DNA of 64,000 nt. Origin: Phoronis australis (Eukaryota; Phoronida; Phoronidae). The stretch spans positions 303,157-367,156 of the forward strand of contig NMRA01000406.1 of assembly GCA_002633005.1 (NCBI GenBank), written 5' to 3'. Made by a program: the position numbers and the translations under genes. A model generated the notes under the pieces. That model worked only from the letters and a program-made list of their open reading frames with translations. It made no database searches and was not told the origin of the DNA. Below are positions 1-10,785 of this stretch, piece after piece (position 1 is the stretch's first letter; the number at the start of each line of letters is the position of its first letter).

Positions 1-61
1 GGGGGGGGGGGGGGGCTATAGCCCTCCAGCTCCCTATGGTGCGCCGCCCATGTCTTCGTAA
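1..61 (+). CDS. Possible 3' end of an unidentified gene (Gly/Pro/Tyr-rich tail)
   Basis: From position 14 the plus strand reads GYSPPAPYGAPPMSS followed by TAA at 59-61. The window opens with 15 G residues, which would encode glycines in this frame. Low-complexity Gly/Pro/Tyr tails of this kind end many animal proteins, so this could be the last codons of a gene lying to the left. No domain is present and I cannot name a family. The poly-G could also be a contig-edge artefact. This is a weak call resting on composition and a stop codon only. Confidence 0.28.
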   Translation, partial: GGGGGYSPPAPYGAPPMSS

Positions 62-1324
62 CAAGCTGAGAAGTTGCGGCCAATTCATCTTAATCAAATG
101 AGAGAAAGCAGAAAGTGACAATGGCATTACGAAAGATTACAAGGTGTCTACTTGACGATGACGTTAGCAGATGAGCCTATTGACACTTGCTTATCATAGC
201 ATCAGTTTTATTATAGGTACGCACAAAAAGTAAATGAGATTCCTTTAGTAATTAGAATACGGTCAAGAATAGACGTTTACACGCTAAGCAAAAGGTCGAA
301 AATGACGTCAAGATGACATTAATAAACTAATTTGCCACAGAATTTTCTTGGTCATCAGCAAATTGATTTGCTCCATATTAATAGGAATTGAGTGACCACC
401 GGCGCTTGATATGACGCGATCATGTTCGGAAGGTTTGTCGACACTGCTCACTGCTCGCGGCATTTTGGCACTCTTAATTTTTCTACTTGCTGATGTCTTG
501 GGCATTTTAGGATGACAATCCCTTGGCTGCCTTGCTATATACATGTTAGAGACATATAATGAGTGGCTGAGTCATAACATGGTTTACAAGTTGCAGTTTA
601 GCAAGTGAATATAAAAATGTCTCTTTAAGAGCGTCCTCTACCTTCGGTTACGGTACACCAGCAGCAGTGCCACCAACGGAAGTCCACATAAAATTGGCAG
701 GCAGAGTGTGTCGCCAAACTCTGAAACCGTAGATAGCTCGTCAGGTGATGATAATAATGCCAGAGAACATTGTGACAGCTTTGTTGAAAATGAGATATAA
801 CAAAATAAAAGTGATAAGTTAACAACAAATACAACAACAAACACAACAACAACAACAAGTGCAACAGTCGTCACAGCACATACAGCATCTGTACAGAAAG
901 AATATCTGTTGCAAAGTGTTGAGACAGAATGACAAAAAGTTTATTTGGGTTTTAGGAATACCCAGTCTTTTTGTCTTCAAAAAGATTGCCATAGCACGTG
1001 AAGGTGAAAACGACTGCTAAAATCCATGCCGCCTATTAACACAGGAGGATGCAAATGAACCATGACGGTTTGCAGGATTGTTTACCAGGGAATGACTGAC
1101 ATAAATCATTAAAATGACAATAGACTAAAAACGCGAGATTACGTGAGACTTAATTGTGACGTCACGGGAAGTGGGGCAAAAGCTTGTCGTTTGGCTCATT
1201 TGTCCAATATGTTAACAGAGTGTATTCTGTTATTTTCTTCCACTATTTGGCCTTTTAGTTCGAAAAATGCCAAACAAGTATTGCTGTTATGGCAAATGAA
1301 ATTCAGATTCGCACTACAATACGT
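62..1324. other. Non-coding stretch, no gene recognised
   Basis: Short ORFs on both strands show no recognisable domain. A short AAC-type microsatellite lies at about 822-860 and accounts for the low-complexity ORFs at 625-874. If the call at 1-61 is right, the first part would be its 3' untranslated region. Confidence 0.5.
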
Positions 1325-2012
1325 TCTATCGCGTTTTGTACTAATTTTGTTTCGTGTATTTTAAGCGGGCGATAGGCGAAATCCGCTCACTGATTAAGTT
1401 TTCACCACGTCAAAAATACATTCTACTAAAATTATCACCTAAAAAGGCGCTTATTTTCTCCAGTGGTCCTTTCTGCTTCTAAACATATCTTTGGTGAAGC
1501 ATAGCTATGGGAATTCAGGTGACTTTGTCGAAGAATTCCAACTCCACATTGTGGTTACTGTTAACTTAAACCGCGCGCGCGATAACCACAAAGTAGTTCA
1601 ACTGGTCATGTGAGTATGAGGCAAAGGCTAGCGCGAGACTGAGTGAAGCTCGAGACGTGGCGCGTGACACTTGCAAAATAACATGAGAACATATCAAGTG
1701 AATTTGTAAGATTTGTGCTCCTTGGTCTTATTGTTCGTGATTTCACGTAACTTCCTCAAGATGGCGCCCTGTGAGAGAAACTTGAGGGAACCGCGAGGTT
1801 TTCATGGATAGATTCAAGTTATTTGTAGACTAAATTGTATCCAGAGTCAGGGTATGTGTTAATTAGTTATAACTCCATGTGCACATATGCATGTTTCATT
1901 TGATTTTATTTGCTGTATTTTGAAGTGAGTAACTTTTTATGGGGATAAACTATCGCCCCTGTATGCCTGCAGTGCGGCATTCAGGCCTAGACCGGGTTGA
2001 GTTCCCGCAGTC
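1325..2012 (+). repeat. Dispersed repeat family A, copy 1
   Basis: This block aligns by eye, with substitutions and small indels, to 37,636-38,460. Shared landmarks in the same order include GTCAAAAATACATTC, GAAGAATTCCAACTCCAC, a CGCGCGATAACCACAAA block, CGTGACACTTGCAAAATA, TAACTTCCTCAA and TTATAACTCCATGTGCA. No long ORF is conserved between copies, so it is probably a non-autonomous mobile-element remnant. Ends are approximate. Confidence 0.75.
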
Positions 2013-2408
2013 CGTTCACAGCTTCGCACAACATAACAAGTTCACATTTTCTTCGTCCATTCACAGTTATTCCACGATCCATCTACCATCTTTTAAGTTG
2101 TGTTTACGTTTTAAGCGTAAAATTCACCATAAGAACTCCAGAAAAATTTAGCGTGTGTAGCAAAGACTCGGGGCCAAACAAGAGCAATATGGCGGGGTTT
2201 GCGCCTTTTCCGGTGACGTCACATTGACTAACGAGAAACTCCCAAATGAGCTATTGATTTTTATTCTCCAATAATATATAAGTCAGTTTCGTTGGCGAGG
2301 CGCGGGGCAAACGATCAAAAAGGGGGACATTACCACCAAAAGCGGGACAGTTGGCAGGTAAGTACATATAAATAAATAAACAAATAAATAAACTTATAGA
2401 TATTATAT

Positions 2409-2460
2409 ACATACACATATACATACTCACACACACGCGCACACACGCACACACACACAC

Positions 2461-2497
<37 letters not shown>

Positions 2498-2570
2498 CAC
2501 ACAGGCACGCACCCACGCACACGTGTGTGTATGTGTATGTGTATGTGTGTGTATATAATTATATATACAA
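2409..2570. repeat. CA-rich microsatellite running into a TG-rich microsatellite
   Basis: About 110 bp of CA dinucleotides with CG and GC interruptions (to ~2522) is followed directly by TG/TATG repeats (to ~2553) and a short AT palindrome. The CA and TG halves can pair to form a hairpin. ORFs predicted across it (Val/Cys- or Thr/His-rich) are repeat artefacts. Confidence 0.9.
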
Positions 2571-5500
2571 CTTGTGTACGGACCGCTCAAATCAGACGAT
2601 GTATTCCCTAAAATTATCCACATAAGTTGAAAAATCTGAACCAATTTGCTGTGGAACATATAGAAGAGCATGGAATTTCTCGGACGTTTTCGAAGACACC
2701 CTTCCCTCTCCACCTGCTTCCTACGCGTATGTGAAGTAATTTATCCCGGCTGGTGACGGACAACTATAGGGTATTTTGCCGATTTCGTTAAAATTGACAC
2801 GAACGGTCATTCACCTCAGTAACGCTCAGTAATACACGCCCGCATAGCAATAAAACAGTTGGTTACTACTAACAAAATGAGTTTAACGCCGCTCAGAGTT
2901 CTCTTCGATTCTGTTTCAGCCGGTTTTGTAATCAATAATAACTAAAGAAGCCGCGACACGGGTGTTCGATTTCCTTCAGGCTAGCACCGCCGAAAACCAT
3001 GACACTTACATCGTAATTTGCTCCGAGAGTGTGGCCACAAATTATTTGCGTGCACTCTACGCAAAAGCAATGACTGAAGCTCAGATTGGTATACCAATGA
3101 CATAACAGTCTGTATCTCTCGCATAACAAACTTTTCACAACTTATCTTAGTCCAGAAACGAAAATTCGATGACCTGCGACAAGTAGTTTGTCTGTCCCTG
3201 AACACTGACTCTACGAGATCCATTTCTGGGTTGCCTTCTATAACGGTCAACTGATCATTTGAAAACGTAAATATACTTACGTGATAACAATCCGTACATT
3301 GCAGACGGCTTGTTTAACACTAGGGTACTAGTTTAACACCTCAACAATCTGTAGCTCATTCCGTCAACTCCTAACGTGACCGCATGAGTCTGTTTTTATA
3401 CCCATAACAATTATATAAACGACCAGTGACGTAGAACGTGTGTGAGGTTGGATTGTGTTGATATCGGCAGGGTCATGCGTCGTATAGTTGAGTAGACCTC
3501 TCTGTTTTGAAAACTTATCTCAGTCAGTTGTAGACGACACTTCAGTCTAAGTATGTTGACTTGAGAAATAGCCGAGGGGTATTTTTAATGATTTGGAAAC
3601 GAGCCTACCAGTTGTAAACGATGTGTTTTCAGGTTGCAACATCTCTCTGAGTATCATAGGCATACAAATATAGAGAAAAGACAGATAGATGAAAGTTGTC
3701 CTCCTTGTTAGACTGTGTGCCATGATCATAAAACATAGAAAACTAACTTCCATGGTTACTAACACTTAGGTCTATAATGGAAAAAGTAGTCAGCTAACAC
3801 AAAACTAATATAATGTATCAGAGCTCATCATACACCCAATGTACAACAGAGGGCAGCATGTGCCAATGTAAACTGATTGGAGTCTAACACACCTAATTTT
3901 TACATGCTAAAACATGTAATTCGAGCCACTGTCAACCCATAGAAGTATATATTTTCTGAAATAAGGAAGCGAAACAAACTAATGTATTCACATCATTCAC
4001 AATGCTTGACTAAGTGTGTGTGTTGACAAAACTGCCGTCTATTAAAAGGTACACTGACAGTCAAAAAGCCCTTTCATAGTCATCAAACTTTCTGTCTTGA
4101 AACTGTGGCGATGGTTGCCTTCTGTGTACGACATTACGTAAATTACGAAAAAAACTACTTGTGTATTTATTTGCGTAGCTAAATGTCTATGTATATATGT
4201 TTCATTTCCGTTTTGCATTCATTTGTTTCTATAATAACCCATTTCAGTAATATTTACCTACAGTCATGAAATAAAAACCAATTTTGATCAATAATTGCAT
4301 TTGAAAGATATCAACTAATGCCTAAGCTTCAAATAACTGCAAGAAGAAAAGTTCTAATTTTGACGATTTTTAGCAACTAAATCTCTAAATCTGTTCAAAT
4401 TACAAGAATATGAACTTGATTCACAACAAGGCGACATTATCGCTGTTATAGTTGTTATTGTTAATGTTGTTTTTTTGTAAAAATGACATAACCATTTTTA
4501 CGACCTGAAACCGTATTTATGGGTTTGTAGACTTTTGGGGTTATTAGCTTTGACCAGAGCTATAAAACAATAAAGTCCTCTGTGCTTTTTGCGATTTTAT
4601 TGAAAATCGCCAATTTTATGTTTAATATCATCAAGTCGTAGGTTTTAGGAAAGTCCGGTACGCTTTATGCGGTTTATAAACTGAAGTTTAACTCAGAGGG
4701 AGGGGATGATTTCCCATATCTAAGCTTTTGATATGGCATGGAGGACAACGGTACTAGTCAGCCAATGTTTTTGAACTATGTCATCGAGTATATTCACGAG
4801 CAAAATAAATTATTTCATAAAAAGCTATTTATGCAAAACATCTTTATCACACTCTCTTCTTTACTACTCCGTTTTTGATGGTCCATTCCCCTGGTCGGGG
4901 GTCGAGCTACGACGCTAGATGTTGAGAGCCTTTTGTGCCAACATGGCATTATGACTTAAGTGCCTTTGGGAAGCCTGCCTGCAACCCTTCACTGGTCGAG
5001 TCCATTGTGACAATTGATTATTAAATATATGTTAAGAAGTGTGTGTGAACTGTCAATAGAGCAACATTGACGCGTCTAGTTGTCACTACACCAGGGTCAT
5101 CATCAATATCACCGTTACACCGCACTTGGAGGGCTTTGCGACATGTAAGCGAAGGCGAATGCAATTGCCAGGATTTGTGATAAGGGAGAAAGTGAGTATT
5201 TCAGTGTCATCCTACGTAGAATGATAATGATTTATGCTGATTATGCAACGAAAAACACTTCATTATCTGGGCTTACTTATTACGCGATAGTAATAGGCCA
5301 TTAATTTACAGTAGCGGTGGCGGTGGCAGCGGCAACTTTTATGATACCATCTTATTCAACAAGTACTCGAAGTTCATTATCACTATCAGAATTAAGAGAT
5401 TCGTTGGTAACAAGCTTTCGTGCGTCACACAGCATGGATTTGCTGAAAGAGCTTCGTTGCAGTAGCAGTACCAGAAGCAAATAGGAATTGTTGTTGGGGT

Positions 5501-7560
5501 GTTGGTGGTGGTGGTTGTAGTGGTGGTGGTGGTGTTTCTTGAATGGCATTGCCAACTAGATTTTTTGGTCAATCTATTATCACCCATTATTTTTTCTAAT
5601 ATCACTTAATGGGTTCCCAAACCATGTATTCCATGTACGTGAGTATGAAACGGTTGGCTCACAAATAGACACACGTTGTCCCATTTTGAATCGTTTCATA
5701 ACAAAAAATCCTGTGGCCCAAAACATGTTATAATCGACAGGTACCTTGTATTTTCTCGATATCCTGAAGGTCGCCTATCAATTAGGAACCAGAAAAAAAC
5801 GAGACTGACCACACAGCATCAAGTTACTAACTCTTAGGGACAAAAAGCTTGTGACTTGCTAAAAGCCATCTTTCAATTTAGACAACTTACAGTCTTACAT
5901 TGTTCTTTACTCGGGTTACAAATGACTTTTAGTCTTGATAAGAACTATTATTGTTTCAGATCAGGCCTCTTATATTGCTTGTCACGGCTCGTTAGTCAAG
6001 ATCAATCGTCGAATCAGGGAAAATTCAGGGGTCTTAATGCAAAGAACTTCAATTTAAACGAGGGATAAGAAAGCGATGGCGTTGCTTTAAAAGGATAAAT
6101 TAGTATGTGAAAAAGGTTCATTTTTGACACCAAAACATGGTTTGTGGGGTGTCCCAAAATATTAACAAAAATCAAAAACATGAATACAAAAGGCCTTTAT
6201 TGGGAGTTAAAAAATACTGAATGTCATTCGAATTCCAGGAATTCCAAAATGCCCCATTTGACTCTAACTTGTAGAGAAGCGTGACGGATTTTCTTATATT
6301 TTGCACAGCTGTCTCACTTACAGATTTGTATGTTCCACAAAACAAGCATTCAAAATTTCTCAGTCAGCTACGACATGTGTTCAAATCTAACACGGTTTCT
6401 ACTGTAGAAAATGTAGTAGGAATTATTTAACTGTAATTGTCCTCCTTGGCACAGTCAGCTTTGTTGAAACATACTCGGAAGACCTGTCCGTGTAGACTCC
6501 GTTTATTAGCCTAGAGTCGCACACGAAGTCGGGTATACGAACAATCTCAGTATGTTGACAAAAATGCTTTAAAATGACTCTTGTCTTGGCTATTTGTAAT
6601 TATTGTTAACTACTACAGCAAAAATGGGGTTTGATTCTCTTCAAGTAGAAATGCGAGTACTATTTTGTCGATTCCGATTCTACCTTCTCGCTCCTGAGTA
6701 CGAGATGACTCCTAGGTAGCTAGTGACGTCAGATGTCAGTGTGTGTCCAGTGGAGCTTGCTTTAAAGAAAACTTGCTGCCAATACACACCACTTTTAGTG
6801 TGTCCTAATCAGAGTTGCTCTTTGAAAATTCATCGCAAGGTTCTGCTTCGTATTCATCATTTAAGCCTGCATGATACACAAAGCCAAATACTCACTTCCA
6901 TAATTTCAACTCCAGTGAGCCAGCTATTGCATAAAGTGCCAATTCAACGTTTTTCTAAAGTAAATTCGTTCTATGGTGGCCTATTTTACATTTAATATAC
7001 ATGTGGATATCGTTCAATGCAACTGATAGTCAAGGTTAGTTAAGCTACATGTTTTTAAACCACAGAAGTTAATACGTCATTCAACGAGACGTTTCAAACA
7101 GGCGACTGTCATTCACGTACTCAATGGTTTTTACTTGTCCACCAACAAAAGACCTAAACAAGCACACAGTTCATTTAGCCTATCAAAAACTAGGTCATAT
7201 TATTTCCTGTGTTACAATACACCTTGCAAGGTGTACGACAACTACAGGTTGAAGGCTTCGATAGAAGAATGCAGCGCGCAGGTAAGTTCATTCATTTGAG
7301 CTTTCAAATCTTATTGCGCAAGTTTATTCTGCGGAGACTAGCGACATGTAATCATTTTGTTTAGATAACCAAGTCAAAAAACTCCCGAAACGTAACGAGC
7401 AACAGCAAAACCTTTTGTTTCAAAGCCATAAGAATTATTTAACAACACAAAACCAAGGGTTGTTAGCGAAATGAGTGTGGTGGCTGTTAGTTCCAACCTG
7501 CGTGAATAAGGAAACAATGTTGACAGTGATGCTGGTGATAGAAAACGTGATCTCCTTGAC
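2571..7560. other. Gene-poor region, no recognisable coding exon
   Basis: Only short, patternless ORFs were seen on either strand. Small GGT/GGC-rich microsatellites occur near 5,311-5,335 and 5,503-5,533. A short ATG codon followed by a good donor (GCAGGTAAG, near 7,269-7,285) could be an initiating exon, but nothing downstream could be joined to it. Confidence 0.5.
3922..4052 (+). repeat. Dispersed repeat family C, copy 1
   Basis: This block shares GCCACTGTCAACCCAT, then an AGTAT..TTTCTGAAA block and a trailing AAAGGTACA block, with 30,697-30,842 in the same orientation. It is diverged and the ends are uncertain. It is probably an old non-autonomous element. Confidence 0.45.
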
Positions 7561-7898
7561 GACGATGGCAATATTGGTGGTGATGAAGAATATGATGATG
7601 GTAATGCTGACGAGTGGGATGATGATGATGATGATGGAGATGATGATGATGTTGATGATGGAGATGGTCATCATGAAGGTCATGATGATGATGATGATGA
7701 CAATGATGATGATAATGATGATGATGATGGTGATTCGGTGGTGAGGATGATGATCGTGATGATGATAATGGTGGCGATGATGATGATGGTGAAGGTGTTG
7801 GTGATGGTAATGGTGATGGTGATGACGGTGCTGAGGATGGTGATGACGATGGTGATGATGTTGATGACCGTGGCGATGGTGATGATGATCATGACGAA

Positions 7899-7948
<50 letters not shown>

Positions 7949-8024
7949 CGATGATGCCGATTATGACGATGATTATGACGGTGATGGTGGTGATCATGAT
8001 GATGGTGGTGGTGGTGGTAGTGAT
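7561..8024. repeat. GAT/ATG trinucleotide microsatellite
   Basis: Nearly 460 bp of imperfect GAT-type triplets (GATGATGAT, GGTGAT, GATGAC), with a pure core at about 7,899-7,948. Triplets without stop codons keep several frames open, giving Met-, Ile- and His-rich ORFs on both strands. These have no other protein character. Confidence 0.95.
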
Positions 8025-10108
8025 TCCAACAATTAAAGTTCACTCCCATCAGAGATTCCAAGAACCATTCCACATGAAATTATCAACGATGTTTTACCAC
8101 AACCCTCATCCACATCCATTTCCAATCGATTAGGATTCTATACGCGAAATGTACTAATTTCCAGCTCCCAGTGGGTTGCCATAGTAACCGGTTGGTATCA
8201 TTTTCTTCACAAATCAATATAGGCTCCATCACAGAATAACTAATAATATGTGCATCCATTCCTTATCCAACTTGGCGTAATGTATTCCTAGTTTTCTACT
8301 TACAACTTCTCCATAGAGCCAGTTGACCACAATGAGTTCAACACGAGACTGTCATCAATTTGTACGAAGATGAATGATCTTTAGAGACAAACTAAATTAC
8401 TGTTGTCTCTCATAGTTTGTATGCTCCAAATGACATGTAGGTGATTTTTACTACTTTTAAAGCGCTTGCATCAGAAAAAGAAGTATATGATAAAGGAACT
8501 TATTCTCTTAACATAAGTATAAGTAGTACATTACGACTGGTTCTATAGAAATGTGAGCTCAATCAAACCATGCACGCATGACCAGTTTAAAGCCGCTAGC
8601 GACACAATAAGTTTCATAAACGGTCGTGCTTCCTGATTCACAAGGAAAGGTAAAATTTGTTGCTATCACTGACAGAACTGTTAATGAGGTGAAGTAAAAG
8701 CCCTTGAGGTTGGAGACTTTCTACTTTTGACATGTCGTGTCATGTTTAATTAATTGTGTGTTTTTACTTGTGAATTCGTCACACTACTTAAAACGATAAA
8801 TAGTAATCATTGACAAGGCGCATATCTTGCAAATTGTATTTTGGTTTCAATACAGATACCGTCGGGATACGAGTTTAAGCTAATTGACACCGTTAAGCCC
8901 TGTGGATGTCACCAAATACGAAGTGTGTAATATTTCAGTGATTCAAGTTTGTTCGAGGGCACGGGACGCTGTTTTAGAGGAATGAAAAACAGTCCGTAAT
9001 AGAGCACTGTATTAGCGAGAAAGCAATGATCGTGAGAGGAAAAAATAAGTTTGGCAGGAAAGGAATTGTGTTTTCATTGGAAGAGGCCGCATCTTTCCGG
9101 AAAACCTTGGTTGCGGAAGTTCGTCGCGTAGACTTGCAAAACGTTACGCACTAAAGAGATAGAAGCGCGGATTCACTTGGTTTAAGGCAGACAAGCTGAC
9201 ATTTAACAAGACAAAAACAAATATCAAGTGAACTATTGTAGCAGTAAATATTTGAACACGTGACACGCCTTTCTCTGAGCTATCGCCAGCTAAACGACGA
9301 GTACAATATCACGCGAAGTGAAGCTATTGTTTTACTTACAGCGGCTTCATTGACAATAGGCTTAGCCAACTTACTGGGGTCCTGCACGTTGAGAACCAGG
9401 TTGATGCCTGCTATTCATTGGAAAAGAATGTTTCTTAAATGCGGGACCCTTGTAAGTGACTTTTACCCCAAAAATATTTATTTGTCTTCAATTACTGAGA
9501 TTACGTTGCTCCTGCTTCAGCTGCCGCTTACGTCGCCTGTTGTTGATTCTTGGTCCTAACAACATGTTGGCGACGACAAAAACAACGAGGACGACTAAGA
9601 TGATTATGATAGTATCTATGACAAGCACATCTGAAATTAATGTTCTGTGCTAGAAAACTCCTGTTTTTTTAAAGAAACACAACAAAAGTCAACTAAAAGT
9701 CTCTAAGTAGTGCGTTACCATCTCGAATTTTGTCACAAACGATTTTTTGAATTTCTTGCTGTGTTGAACAAAATGGATAGTGTTCTTACAAAAGAATTGT
9801 TGCATTGACTACCTTACAAATTATTAAAGCCACACTTCTCCCTGTTTATCTGGCAAAAACTGAAAATCGAATTGGGTCTTTTTATTTCATCAAATCAGTC
9901 TTATACCGTGTTGGAACTCTATTCCCCAACTGAAGTCACAAACAATGCGTTAACCTAGGCAATTTGAAGCCGGGGTTGGCCAACTCTAATAACTATGAAG
10001 CGTTTTATTGGATTGTTGATGGTTTCGACGGTTGTTAGTAACGGAAATAGAATTCTGTCACGGTAATGAGTGATGGATCAATTTTAAGATAATAAAAGGC
10101 CCATTTAC
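8025..10108. other. Non-coding stretch upstream of the tetraspanin gene
   Basis: No recognisable exon was seen. It contains the hairpin-element copy at 9,372-9,455. The ORFs at 9,260-9,653 run across that element and show no domain. Confidence 0.5.
9372..9455. mobile_element. Small hairpin element family H, copy 1 (diverged)
   Basis: Imperfect palindrome of roughly 80 bp. The left arm contains TTGAGAACCAG, the loop GATGCCTG..ATTCATTGG, and the right arm ends AATGCGGGACCCTTGTA. The same arm-loop-arm order occurs at 22,438-22,550 and 54,821-54,905, with a half copy at 12,898-12,940. The size, terminal inverted repeats and dispersion fit a MITE-like non-autonomous DNA element. Confidence 0.6.
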
Positions 10109-10586
10109 AAGGTACCTTAACTACACGTTTAACGGACTCCCATAAACACGGTTACGGACGCATGAACACGACTCTCGTACCTGCAGACACCGTTCACTGA
10201 CTCACAAACACTGCAACGGACTCACAAAACACGATCCCGTTCACCCAAATACACGGGACACGGACTCACATTCACGAAGAAACACGGTTAACGGACCTCC
10301 AAACACGGTTCACTCCGATAAAGCATGCCATAAACACGGGTCACGAACTCATCGGCTTCCTGGGTCAGCTGACATCTACATTTTGTCCGTAAACCGTGTT
10401 TGCAGTCCGTTAACCGGGTTTCTTCGTGAATGTGAGTCCGTGTCCCGTGTATTTGGGTGAATGGATCGTGTTTTGTGAATCCGTTCCCGTGGTGAGTCAG
10501 TGAACGATGTTTGCAGGTACGTGAGTCGTGTTCATGCGTCCGCGACCGTGTTTATGAGTCCATTAACCATGTAGTTTAGGTACCTT
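10109..10586. mobile_element. Foldback (long inverted-repeat) element with internal short tandem repeats
   Basis: Two arms of roughly 230 bp are reverse complements. The left end AAGGTACCTTAACTACA pairs with the right end TGTAGTTTAGGTACCTT, and internal blocks pair as well (GAACACGACTC with GAGTCGTGTTC; GGACTCACATTCACGAAG with CTTCGTGAATGTGAGTCC). Each arm is itself built from units of about 20-25 bp with an AACACGG..ACGGACTCAC theme. No coding capacity was seen. It ends about 200 bp before the tetraspanin start codon, so it probably lies in that gene's promoter or 5' UTR region. Confidence 0.85.
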
Positions 10587-10785
10587 GACTTAGATAGATA
10601 TTCGCTTTTCAGCCGAAATGCAGCTTTAATTATTTTTTGTCCTCGTTCATTGAATTTCTTGTCATGTAAACGGTATACAGTCCGCCGTTGTCATTATCAT
10701 TACAGTTAGGCCTAACGTATCCATGTTCATTTGGAAATGTGTTTGATACCAGGTGTGATGTTGCAAGCTAAAGTTCACTGACACA

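Noticed and set aside
2213-2222. TGACGTCA (CRE-like) palindrome, and another overlapping the tetraspanin stop near 16,564
   Set aside because: Single 8-base matches with no gene start nearby are expected by chance in 64 kb.
2251-2713. Val/Cys/Thr/His-rich ORFs on the minus strand
   Set aside because: They cross the CA/TG microsatellite and have no other protein-like content.
7269-7285. ATG followed by a good donor site, a possible first exon
   Set aside because: No downstream exon could be joined to it. The tetraspanin already has a good start at 10,786.
7435-8133. Long His-, Ile- and Met-rich ORFs on both strands
   Set aside because: They are produced by the GAT-type microsatellite, which contains no stop codons in several frames. 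There is no domain, and the flanks do not look coding.
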